A model generated the notes under the pieces. The model was not told where the DNA came from. It did no database searches and saw only the letters and a list, made by a program, of their open reading frames with translations. Of a DNA stretch of 64,000 nucleotides, positions 47,628 to 57,485 are shown in pieces; position 1 is the first letter of the stretch; each line of letters begins with the position of its first letter. Source of the stretch: Annona cherimola (Eukaryota; Streptophyta; Magnoliopsida; Magnoliales; Annonaceae). The DNA lies in assembly GCA_030490835.1 (NCBI GenBank), contig CM059977.1, forward strand, positions 17,155,335 through 17,219,334, written 5' to 3'. The translations under genes were made by a program, and so were the position numbers.

Positions 47628-50600
47628 ATGGAAGCTCTTTCAAGTTGCGTCCTTCCGTCGACAATTCTAGACCCGTCACGTAGTCCTCAGTCTCCACTGC
47701 CCTCTGCCGTGAAGACCCAAACTCGGCGACACGTCTGCTGTTTCGGAATCAAGGAGAATTCCAACTTCGGAAGCCTCCCTAGCTCCAGAACGAGGGCAGA
47801 GGGGGCTGCAGCCGGTAGTTGGGCGATTCGAGCAGTTGCCCGTGAGGTTTCTGATGGCGGCGGTGCAGGAGACGAGGGAACGTCGGGGAATGGCGGCTTG
47901 ATTCCCAAAAAGGATTTTTGGCTAGAGGTGAACCACTCAACTGCCATTTTTTGCTGGACTTTAATGCGTTTTGATGAGACCGAGAGTTCTAATGTTGGGG
48001 GATGATAAGTTGTCAATCGTTCAATTTGGATGCTTTGCTTTCGTTCTTCTGTTTCTCTTTGTTTCAGTTGGATGCATTCCTTTCGCCTCAATGAAATTGG
48101 GCAGTAGGACGTCGGTGACATTCATTACATATGGCTGCATAGTTCTTTGGTCTGGACCATCCATCCGGTAATTGTGGGAGATATCATCTGAACACCTGGC
48201 TGGCTGAGTTACCTATAATGATATTCAGAGGCCTTTTCATTTTTTATTTTCCATGTGTTACATATTACAAACAAACTCTTATATCAAGTCCAGGTGCTCT
48301 GTATAATGATTTCTGCCATAGCAACGAGGTGGCCAAATGATCATTTCAGACCAGTGCAAAAAACACACGCACACATATTTTCAATTTTTTTTATTTTATA
48401 AAAGTGTTAATCAAAACATATTTAATCTATAAATCAAGTTTTACTATTTTTGGAGTTGTATATATTTATTTTGGATTTTTAAACATCGGGGTAACCGTCA
48501 TCATCATCATCAACAGCTAAGAAGGGTCAGGTACATGGATTCCTTTGCGCCATTCTTGTTAGTCTTGAGTTTCGTCTTATGAAGTCGCATCATTTTTAAA
48601 TCTTTCCTGACAATGTCTATCTATATATTCTTTCAGTCTTTGCTTAGGTCTGTCACTACCTATTGTTATCATCATCATTATTATTATGGTTAATTCATTC
48701 TTCCTAATTGGTGTTGTTTCTGCTTTCTTTGATCAGTACACAAAGAAGTTACATTGTTACCTTGACATTGTTTTTAACTGTGATTGCATTGTTTGTATTG
48801 TGAAGAGTGATGCAAGTCTTGATGGAAGTGAACAAAGAGGTGAAGTTGAAAACTTAACGACTCCAATGTCTACAATCGGTGCCTTTGGACAAGGTGGAAG
48901 CTCTAGGGCCGGCCTCTTCCGAACGCCAATTTCTGGAGGTGTCCAAAGCGCAACATCTGCTCATGATTTACCAAGACCTGCCTTGGCAGTTCGCAATTTG
49001 ATGGAGCAGGTGAATTCCGTTTGGAGTAGAAGTTATGAGCGTTAGCAACTTCGGTTGATTTATTAGCCAGATTTTAGCATGGCAAGGTGCAACTGGATGT
49101 TCTATTCAAATGGATCACAATAACTTGATCTATGATGAGGAAACAGACAGCTTGGGTCAGTGGTATTCTTTTTCTGCTGGGGAACAGCAGAGTAACCACC
49201 ATAATGGAACTAGCTAGTTCTGGCTGGAAACATGTGGAGTTGCAAATGGGCCATGATGATCCAGCATGACTCAAAAGTGGTTGTTTTCTATTGTGGAGAA
49301 TTCAAGTTCACTTTTGGTTTCAGTCGTTAATGTATTATTCCATACTCTCATCCCTATTCCCGTTTGCATTTTTGTTGATGAAGGCTAGATTTGCCCACTT
49401 GTCCACTGTCATGTCTCGGATGCATCATCGTCGAGCAGGATACCCATTTGGCTCATTGGTTGATTTTGCACCTGATTCAATGGGCCGTAAGTTCTTGTGC
49501 TTTGCGACTTTGAAGGTGGAAGCTTTTTGTCAGAAAATCTAAATAACTTATAATCTTATAAAATTTGATGCTGATTGGGATTTATATATAAATCCACTTT
49601 TTCATTTTCCCCATGTCAGGAAATGTGGGTAAATGACTTTTAATCTTAAAATTTGATGCTGATTGCAATATATCTATATATATAGATCCGCTGTTCATTT
49701 TTCCCGTGTCAGGAACGTGTATAATCGTATAAAATTTTATGCTGATTGTGATTTATATGCAGATCCACTCTTTTCATTTTCCCCATTGGCCATTCACACT
49801 CGGAATCTGTTGAAAGATCCAAGATGTACACTTGTTGTTCAGGTTTGGATGGAACAGTTCCCTCAGTGTTTGATCAATGCTTGTATATCTTTGAATCATC
49901 TGTGTTTTCCTTTATGGTTATACTCTATTGAGTGTTTGCCTTCTCTTAGATACCCGGGTGGAGTGGACTGTCAAATGCACGGGTAACACTTTTTGGTGAT
50001 GTTTTTCCTCTTCCTGCTGAAAAACAGGTGCCTATCAAGTTCTAAATTTCATTTTACTTCATGGTAGAGTGCATTTAATTAGTAATTGGTATTATGGTCT
50101 AGCACAAAATTTCTGTTGAATATATGTTTGTTTTATATCATGGAATCAATGAACTTCTAAAACTATTGTTCTGTTATTCATGCTTGGAGACCTTAATTTT
50201 GAGGAATATTATTATTTATTACCTGAATTTTCTTCATTCGAGATGCCAATTCCAGAAGGCTTTTACAGATGCATCTGCTTAATTTATTTGCCAATCTAGC
50301 TGGGTGGGTCATAAAGAGTTACGACTTTTAGGAGATGATTTGGTTCATCTATTCCTCTCTCTCTGTGGTAACATTCTCTTAGTTGGGTTCGAACATTACT
50401 CTTCTTTGACTAGCTTCTAATTGATTGCTGGCTGCGTTAGCAGTTCTCTGATTGTATATTTAATCAATCTCTGCAAAGCTTTTCATATGATTCTCCTGCA
50501 TTCTCCTTCAATGGAGCAAATGCTGGAATTATTGTTTAGTTCTTAATATCTAGATGGTGTGGTTGCCTCTTTATTTATTTATTTATTTTTATCAGATTTC

Positions 50601-52454
50601 CATTTCTCTCCTTTCCTTTCAATTCATTCTATGAGTGCATGGATATCTTGGAAGTTTAATAAAAATCTATTTACATTGCTAGGAATGGGCTCATAAGCAG
50701 TACATTGCAAAACATCAACAAGGGGCATCTCAGCAATGGGGAAATTTTTACTATTTCAGAATGGAGAACATAAGGTTTGTTTAAATTTATGTTATTATTA
50801 TGAATCTTGCGTACCTACACTTCTACATTCAAAGTTCATCCGTTTATAAAAGTAGTCATTGCCCATACCATAAGCAATTCATGTCATTCTTGTACACGCT
50901 ACTAGGATTTTACATTTCGATTGATAGTACATGGTTGAACAGTTTCCACACGATGACAATCAGTTGCAGATAAATACTTGATCTTTCAATTGAAGTTAAA
51001 TGCTTGATTTGAAGCATACATTTCTCTTTCTTTCCATTAATTGATGCAGGGAATTAAATAAATGGGAGGCTAGAATGAAAAAATTTTGACTGCATTCAAC
51101 AAAAATTTTGTTTGATGGGTGAAAATGGATCTGGTTATGGGACGCATCTAGTGAATTTTTTTACTTAGATTTTGTTTAGCAACCTTTCATTACTATCTTT
51201 GGTTAATGAGCTGACAATATTAGCAGGCTACACTAGGACTGAGATTCATCCCATTACTCTCTGCATGTCACTTGGTGCCTCTAAAGAATGAAGGCATCTC
51301 TGTTTTCTAGGCACCATGTATTTCCTTGCCAATTTGACTGTGCTTTCACGTCTTATCATTTTAAATGACTGCAAATCATCAGTGTCAAGTGTCATAACAG
51401 TCTTGATCTGCACTGTAATCTGCAGAGAGTATTGATGGTCATGTTTCTGCTAATTGGCTCTGTCTGTTTCTTCTGCATTAAGTCTAACTGTCTAAGGCAT
51501 ATTTTGTAGTTCAAACAGAAGTGATGAACATTTATCCCTTTGACATGCATGGGTTTAAGTGTTTTATTTTAAAATTTTCCACGTTATATCTCAGTGACAT
51601 ATATTTCATTGGAGGTTTTGGCACTGTTGCTTGGGTTGATGTCAAAGAATATGAGTGTCTCCAACCTGATAAGATTGCAGTTGATGGCGGAGAGCAAAAT
51701 CTGAAGGTGAACCTTTTGTGCACTTGTTTCTGCAAGCATTTCTCTCCCCACCCTCCTTTTTTCTCATGTCTTTTCATTGGCAGAGCATTTAATTGTTCTT
51801 CAACAGTTGAAGTTTGGCTTCTATGATAAAATTTACAGCTGAATATTCCAGCTGGGTTTGATGATGATTTTAGACTGTGTTCTTACGTTTCTCCCCTTAG
51901 GTGGGAAATGACTTGTGATGATGATGATTATGATTCCTAGGTTCCTCCAGAAGAAAACATGCAGCGCATTCTTTGAGCACTTCTAAATGAGTCTAAGCTT
52001 TGGAAGTTTCTTATTTAACTACCAAAGGTCTAAATAATCTGCTTTTTGCATGATATTCTCTGTAGGAACTCAACGCGATTTTCTCGAAACCTCTCAAAGA
52101 ACTCTTATCTGCTGAGGCTGAAATAGATGATGCAGCTCTTATTTCAATAGACAGTAAAGGCACTGATATCAGGGTCCGACAAGGTGCACAGGTACCATGT
52201 AATGGCTCTCTCATGCTCTCCCCCTACCCCAACCTTGAGATGTGTATTCCTGCTGCTTCATGAGTTCATGTGCATTGCATGAAATTAAGTCTTTTGTTAA
52301 GAATTTCTGAAGTTGTTTCTCTTTGCAGTTCAACATTCAGAGGCTGTCGTTTGAATCAGGGCAGGCAGTCCAGACATTGGAGGAAGCCAAGGCAGCTCTT
52401 CATAAATTAATAAGCAAAGGTTCTAGACTAAGGTTGCATGCAAAAGTTGAATAA
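47628..52454 (+). CDS. Pyridoxamine-5'-phosphate-oxidase-like plastid protein, At1g51560 type (9 exons, 406 aa)
   Basis: Exons 47628-47927, 48806-49009, 49384-49486, 49763-49842, 49950-50027, 50683-50774, 51595-51706, 52066-52191 and 52329-52454 have GT..AG borders and join in frame to 1221 nt. Residues 1-70 are Ser/Arg/Thr-rich, fitting a chloroplast transit peptide. Residues ~165-310 form an FMN-binding split-barrel domain (HLSTVMSRMHHRRAGYPFGS, LLKDPRCTLVVQIPGW, WGNFYYFRMENISDIYFIGG). About 100 more residues follow (ELNAIFSKPLKELLSAEAEI.., FNIQRLSFESGQAVQTLEEA..). It matches the Arabidopsis At1g51560/At3g21140 group; the same superfamily includes the glutamyl-tRNA-reductase-binding protein. 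Its substrate is unknown to me. The acceptor of exon 2 (AG at 48804-48805) is the least certain border. Intron 1 holds transposon pieces. Confidence 0.92.
48340..48495. mobile_element. Half of a family A foldback in intron 1 of the oxidase-like gene
   Basis: One arm only: AAGTGTTAATCAAAACATAT, ATCAAGTTTTACTATTTTTG and ATTTATTTTGGATTTTTAAA, as in the copy at 19623. It stops where the RTE fragment begins. Confidence 0.65.
48496..48690 (-). mobile_element. RTE-type LINE 3' fragment
   Basis: CATCATCATCATCAAC, then GGGTCAGGTACATGGATTCC and GCGCCATTCTTGTTAGTC, parallels the 3' end of the RTE at 61250 (GGTCGGCTGCATGGATTCTG, ACGCCATTCTTGGCGATT). 5'-truncated, antisense to the host gene, of a diverged subfamily. 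Confidence 0.75.
49552..49790 (+). repeat. Triplicated splice-acceptor region of exon 4
   Basis: Three tandem diverged copies (~85 bp each) of AATCTTATAAAATTTGATGC.., TTATAT.., (A/G)ATCC.CT..TTCATTTT(T/C)CCC. The third runs into exon 4 with its TATATGCAG acceptor. In copies 1 and 2 the acceptor position reads ATATAAATCC and ATATAGATCC, so only copy 1 clearly lacks an AG there. Confidence 0.75.
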
Positions 52455-53539
52455 TGGAGTTCCTTTTACCCCCGCACATGAGAAAGTGAGGCGAGCTGAG
52501 TGGATGTGTTACAAGATTCAGGCAATTCCACGATGCTTCCTTCTGAAGTATTATTCCATATGCTCTTATTTGATGTGTAATTGAAAGATTTTTGCTTTTT
52601 TTTTTTTAATTAGCCAAATAAACGTGTGGTTCTTCCTGAGGTTCATGCTTGTGGAGGGTTATCTTGTTTAGCAATCAAGTTTGGAGTTACAGCTCTTCAA
52701 TTTGGGTGGGGATTGAATTGGTTTTGTTCTGGGCCATATGCTGAGGTCCCACTTGCAGAAGGTACATAAGAACCTTAGAAAGACGCTCAGAACTCAATCC
52801 AGCCGAATTGCTTATGAGTTAGTTCATGCCTGCTGAATTCACGCATTTTCTATTGGCTTTGATTTTCGGGTCTGATGTTTGATTGAGCTTAAAATGCTTT
52901 TACTTCTTTGCATTTACACCTTGTTTTTATGAATTGGATACAATACTTCTATCTAGGAAAAGGTAGTAATAATTAACGTAACTGTTCAGTGATGGGATGA
53001 AATGAGAATCTGTGGTGGAAATGCATTGGTAACGTGTAGAGTTGTATTGGTAAGGAGTAAAAAGTGTATTGAAAATGAGTAAAGGTGCATTGGAGGATGT
53101 GACATCCCATCTCATCTTTTTTTTTTTTTTTTTTTTGATGTAATATCCCATCTCATCTTTGAAATATAATAGTTATTATAAGGAAGCAAATGCCACTGCA
53201 TTTGCATTTGTCTACGCTGGCTGTGAATTTCTTATTACGTCCCCGTTGGGCAGTACCAGTCATACTATGTGAATATGGTCTGCGTGAATGACGAGAAAAA
53301 TGGTAGTCATCTCAACTTAAAAAGGAAGATGAAGACTATAAATTGCCCTTAAAATAATTAAAAGGCATTGTTGTCTCATTAATATAATGCTGAGAATAAT
53401 GCTATAATTCATATAAGTTTGATTATCATAAACGATCGGGTTAACTAAGTAATAACCCCTTGCTTTTTATACTTAAAAAATATATTTTTTTTCAAAATAT
53501 TAACCATTTACATTAGTCTTCTAGACATTGCAAGCGGAG
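52455..53539. other. 3' flank of the oxidase-like gene
   Basis: Probable 3' UTR to about 52620, then spacer. 53119-53139 is a long T run. No ORF resembles a protein. Confidence 0.45.
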
Positions 53540-53885
53540 TTGGACCGTAATTGTAGTGTGGTTTACTGCGAATGGGGCTCAAAATTGATTATGAAATTAA
53601 CGTTTAACTCACTAATTATATTTAAAGTTATTTATTTAAGAACTGTATTAATTTTCATCTAAATTGTACGTGTATGACTTCATCTGGAAATGTTAAAAAA
53701 TCAATGTAATAAAATAGTTTAATGTAAAGATTAATTTTAAAGTTGCATTTTTTGAATCCAAACCATCGAAAAGATAGTTTTTATATGGATAAATAATTGC
53801 ATAAAATATTATTATATTTTAATATATGTGTATGTTATTTTGCCAAGAAATACGTCACAATTATAGTAAAGTATGATTGCTCGAG
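53540..53885. mobile_element. Family B foldback-related copy
   Basis: Contains AATGTAATAAAATAGTTTAA, ATCCAAACCATCGAAAAGAT and TATGGATAAATAATTGCATA in the same order as 39590-39740 and 55370-55500. The ends are decayed. Confidence 0.65.
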
Positions 53886-54226
53886 AAAGGGAGTCCTCAC
53901 CTAGTGCACTTGGGTGCACTGAGCTTCGGTGCAAAAATTTATTTTTTTATAATTTTTTTGAAAATATTTTTATACAACTGTTGATATATACATATATATT
54001 GAATATGTGTATCAATTTTTATTATTTTTGAATATTTTATATATTTATTTTTTGATTTTTTAAAATCAATGTTTTCAACTACGGTAAAAATTGATACGCA
54101 AGTTAAATATACCTAGATTAACACTTGTATAAAAAAATTTCGAAAAAAATAAAAAATAAGTGAAATGCACCCGAGTGCACTGAGGTTGAATGCACTCGGG
54201 TGCATTTAGTCGGTTTTGTAGGAAAG
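53886..54226. mobile_element. Family A foldback MITE
   Basis: Tip hairpin GTGCACTTGGGTGCAC on the left and GCACTCGGGTGC on the right. Arm core ATTGAATATGTGTATCAATT and, inverted, ATTGATACGCAAGTTAAATA. GAAAGG is present on both sides, a weak trace of a target duplication. Confidence 0.7.
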
Positions 54227-54654
54227 GTACTCATTCTTTTATATGCATGTATATATATTTATTATGTCAAGATTGCAATTAAAATAAATTTTTGCATCAT
54301 AAATATATGCATATATGAGAATATTACAAATGGTTAACTTTTTTATTTTTCTAAATGTAAAAATGAAGGGAAATTTTTTTATTGGTATTTACATAACATG
54401 GTAACTTATATTATAAATTTAGCACATTTATGACTTTAGAGGAAATTTTTTGTAAACACTCTTACGCTGGGGGGAGGGATTTGTAAAAACTTAACTTCAG
54501 AGGAAATTGTAAAACTCTCATATCATGGGACAATTTTTGTAAAATCCTAGTTCAAAGTTGGGTGGGCTTATTACTATCTCTCAAGTTATCACTCAGAAAA
54601 CTGCCTGATAGCGAATGAAGGGAAACTTGATGCTTTTATGAAACTTTCTTTCTA
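54227..54654. other. Noncoding spacer
   Basis: AT-rich. Two or three decayed units with GAGGAAATT(TT)TGTAAA occur at 54430-54545. No gene. Confidence 0.4.
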
Positions 54655-55110
54655 TGTTGTCCCTTCCATTTTTTAACATTTAGAAGGTTGATGAAAAACT
54701 CACTCCATCTATTATATTAATATCACTTATATTATCATGAAAACTCTTTAATTTTTCTATTATCACTATATATGGGCTCCATCCACAAATATATAAAATC
54801 AACGTAATAAAATAATTTAATGTTAAATACTAATTTTTAAGTAGTATTTTCAATATCTAAGTCATCTAAAATATCATTATTATGTGGATAAATGATTTTA
54901 TAAAGTGTTAACTACATTCCAGTACATATAGGAATAGAATTAATCATTTATCCAATTTACACATGAATTTACCTATTTTGAGTAAATGTAGCCTCCACAT
55001 ATATTGAATTTGAATAAAATTTTGTTTTCTAGCTAAATAAATGATATTAAATGCAATGAGGAGATTAGATTTTCCATCAAGTATCAAAATTTTAAAATTT
55101 GAGGAGTTAT
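54655..55110. mobile_element. Family B-related dispersed repeat (partner of 45840-46290)
   Basis: Aligned blocks include ACTATATATGGGCTCCATCC, AACGTAATAAAATAATTTAA and TTTTAAAATTTGAGGAGTTA. No coding capacity. Confidence 0.65.
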
Positions 55111-55224
55111 GTAAAAGCTGACCTAATAAATATGTGTGTGTACAATAGGTCCGGTTGCGACCAATAGCCTCTGTCTAAAGAAAATAAAGAGAAAGACAAT
55201 AGATATTAGATATATTCAGAGTTA

Positions 55225-55525
55225 CGGTGCAGTGACACTGAAATAGGTCCAACATGATGATAAAATCAAAATCTACTCTACCTATTATATTTAGAATAAT
55301 GTATTTTATTACCATATCAATTTTCATGCCAATCAGATATGTGTATGGACACCATCTAAAAATGGTACAAATTCAACGTAATAAAATAGTTTGATTTAAA
55401 TAACAACTTTAAAGTGATTTTTTCAACATCTAAACCGTCTAAAGTAGGATTTATATATGGATAAATGTTTGTATAAAGTTTCAATGCATTTTAATGAACA
55501 TAGGCGTTGCACCGGAACTCTCCAT
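55225..55525. mobile_element. Family B foldback copy
   Basis: Ends AGAGTTACGGTGCAGTG and, inverted, AGAGTTCCGGTGCAACG. Interior ATCTACTCTACCTATTATAT and AACGTAATAAAATAGTTTGA as in the 21103 copy. Confidence 0.75.
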
Positions 55526-55989
55526 CAAAGCCTTCCCAACTTCATGCTTTTGAGTTGCCTATCATAGTAGCTTCTAAACTAGAGGCGCAACTTGGGCCGG
55601 GTTGAGCCCGAACTCGGCCCGTCGAACCCGATTTCTAACGGTGTTATAATTCATTTTTCTACAGCCCAAGCGCGAAGAACCTTGAACCCGGTTAATCCAA
55701 TTTGTAAATGTAATAGGGTTAAGGTTCAAGTGAACTCGAACCCGAGCCCGATTTCTATTTTATATGTATTATAAAATATATTATATATATAATATCTAAA
55801 CAATATTTCTTTATATTTTTGTATTTTATGTTACTTATATTTATAAATACATGTTTGACATATTGTAATTATATTATAAATAAAGTATATTATTTTCATT
55901 TATATTTATCTTTTATTTTTATAATCTTCTTCATTTATCTTTTTTTTTATGTTAAATTTTTTCTACAGATATCCTCTATAAATGAATGA

Positions 55990-56366
55990 TTTTATTAGTC
56001 TGGGCTAAGTAAATGCCCCACTTAGCCTACTTCAAAAAACTTATTTACAACAATTTTTTTTATTTTTTCTTAATACACTTGTTTATCTAAGTGTATTTAA
56101 CGTATAAAATAAGTTTTACAATTTTTGGATATGTGTATATATTTTTTTAGATTTTTAAAGATAAAAATATTTTAAATACATATATACACTGATGTTTAAA
56201 AATCTCATAAAAATATATACACATATCCAAAAATGGTAAAACTTGATTTATATGTTAAATACACGTAGCTAAATAAGTGTATGAAGAGAAAAACAAAAAA
56301 AATTATTATAAATGAGTTTTTTGATGTGGACTAAGCAAGACATTTACTTAACGCGGACTAACAGAA
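55990..56366. mobile_element. Family A foldback MITE, nested
   Basis: Tips AATGATTTTATTAGTCTGGG and, inverted, AGTGATTCTGTTAGTCCGCG. Arm core TTATCTAAGTGTATTTAACG and ATAAGTTTTACAATTTTTGG. The tip is distinct from other copies but closest in arm sequence to 19623 and 48340. Confidence 0.75.
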
Positions 56367-56627
56367 TCACTCCCCTTCTTTATATTGTTATTTTTTTAAA
56401 AATGTGGTTTGACTGTATGTTATTATATTTACTTCTATGATTTGTTATTATTATACATTCATATAAATTTTTAAACCTATTACTCTTAAATAAAATGTAA
56501 ATTTATCAACCTAAATTTCAACCCAAAACTTAATCCGAACATGATTTTCAAAAATAAAATTTGGGTTTAGGTTTTATACATAGGGTTAAGGTTATGATTG
56601 ATGTTTTATAAATAGGGTTAGGATTAA

Positions 56628-56917
56628 GGGTGTGTTTGGCAATTTGCAAAAGTTGTCAAGTTAAAACTTTTCAATATAAAACTTTTCACTCTCCATAATT
56701 ACTCTTTTTAAAAATTTTTTTACACATCTTTCTATACAACAACCCTACTTTTCAATCATTTCTACACAACTACCAATACAACTAACCTATTTATTTTAAA
56801 TTTATTATCTTTACTCCTCATCATTACCCCTATAATATCACATCATTTTCTATTAATTTGATAACTTTTATATAAAAAACTTTTCATCACAAGTTTTACC
56901 ACTTCCCAAACATACCC
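56628..56917. mobile_element. Tourist-like MITE, 290 bp, TSD TAA, nested
   Basis: GGGTGTGTTTGGCAATTTGC to CCCAAACATACCC, with TAA at 56625-56627 and 56918-56920. Confidence 0.88.
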
Positions 56918-57022
56918 TAAGTTTGAGGTAAACCCGAGTTTCATAAGCCCAGGTTGCACACCTGTTCTAGATTGCACATGGCCAGTGAAAATGCGAAATG
57001 GCCAAGCGGGACAACAAGCCTT

Positions 57023-57302
57023 GGGTGTGTTTGTTAACGTAAACAACATGTCAAATTTAAACTTTTTAATCTAAAATTTTTACTTTTTTAATTATTTTAT
57101 TTTATACTTATTTTTTTTATATATTTTTATATAATTAACTTATTTCTTACTTATATCTACGTGGCTATTAACATTACTAACATATTTATTTTAATTTTAT
57201 TTTTTTACTTCTCATAATTACCCATGTCAACTCTCACATCATATTATTTTCTTCCCATTAAAAAAATTCATTCAAAATTATATTACTTTTAAAACACGCT
57301 CA
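57023..57302. mobile_element. Tourist-like MITE, decayed, upstream of LIG4
   Basis: Starts GGGTGTGTTTGTTAACG and ends AAAACACGCTC, with family blocks between. It lies about 180 bp before the LIG4 start codon. Confidence 0.65.
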
Positions 57303-57467
57303 AAAGATCGTGCCTTCTTGTCCCATCTGACGGACGGTTCTGATGGTGTGGATGAATTCCGAGTTGAACACCCCGCCAGATCATCCAACTCCTGCGGTCG
57401 CCCGTATTGTTGCCGAATGCCGACTCGCCGTCGCGTTTCCTTCTGAGGGAAGACGTCGAAGCTGAAC

Positions 57468-57485
57468 GAGAGAGAGAGAGAGAGA
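57468..57485 (+). repeat. (GA)n run directly before the LIG4 start codon
   Basis: GAGAGAGAGAGAGAGAG immediately precedes ATG 57486. GA/CT repeats are common in plant leaders. It also pads the bases around the start, supporting this ATG as the first in good context. Confidence 0.8.

Larger units (their letters stand above)
55583..56963. mobile_element. hAT-like non-autonomous element with two nested MITEs
   Basis: Ends AGGCGCAACTTGGGC and, inverted, AGGTGTGCAACCTGGGC, each followed by CCCGA/ACCCG-type motifs (GAGCCCGAACTCGGCCCG on the left). Flanks TAAACTAG and TGTTCTAG could be a decayed 8-bp duplication. It is interrupted by the foldback at 55990-56366 and the Tourist MITE at 56628-56917. 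Confidence 0.5.
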
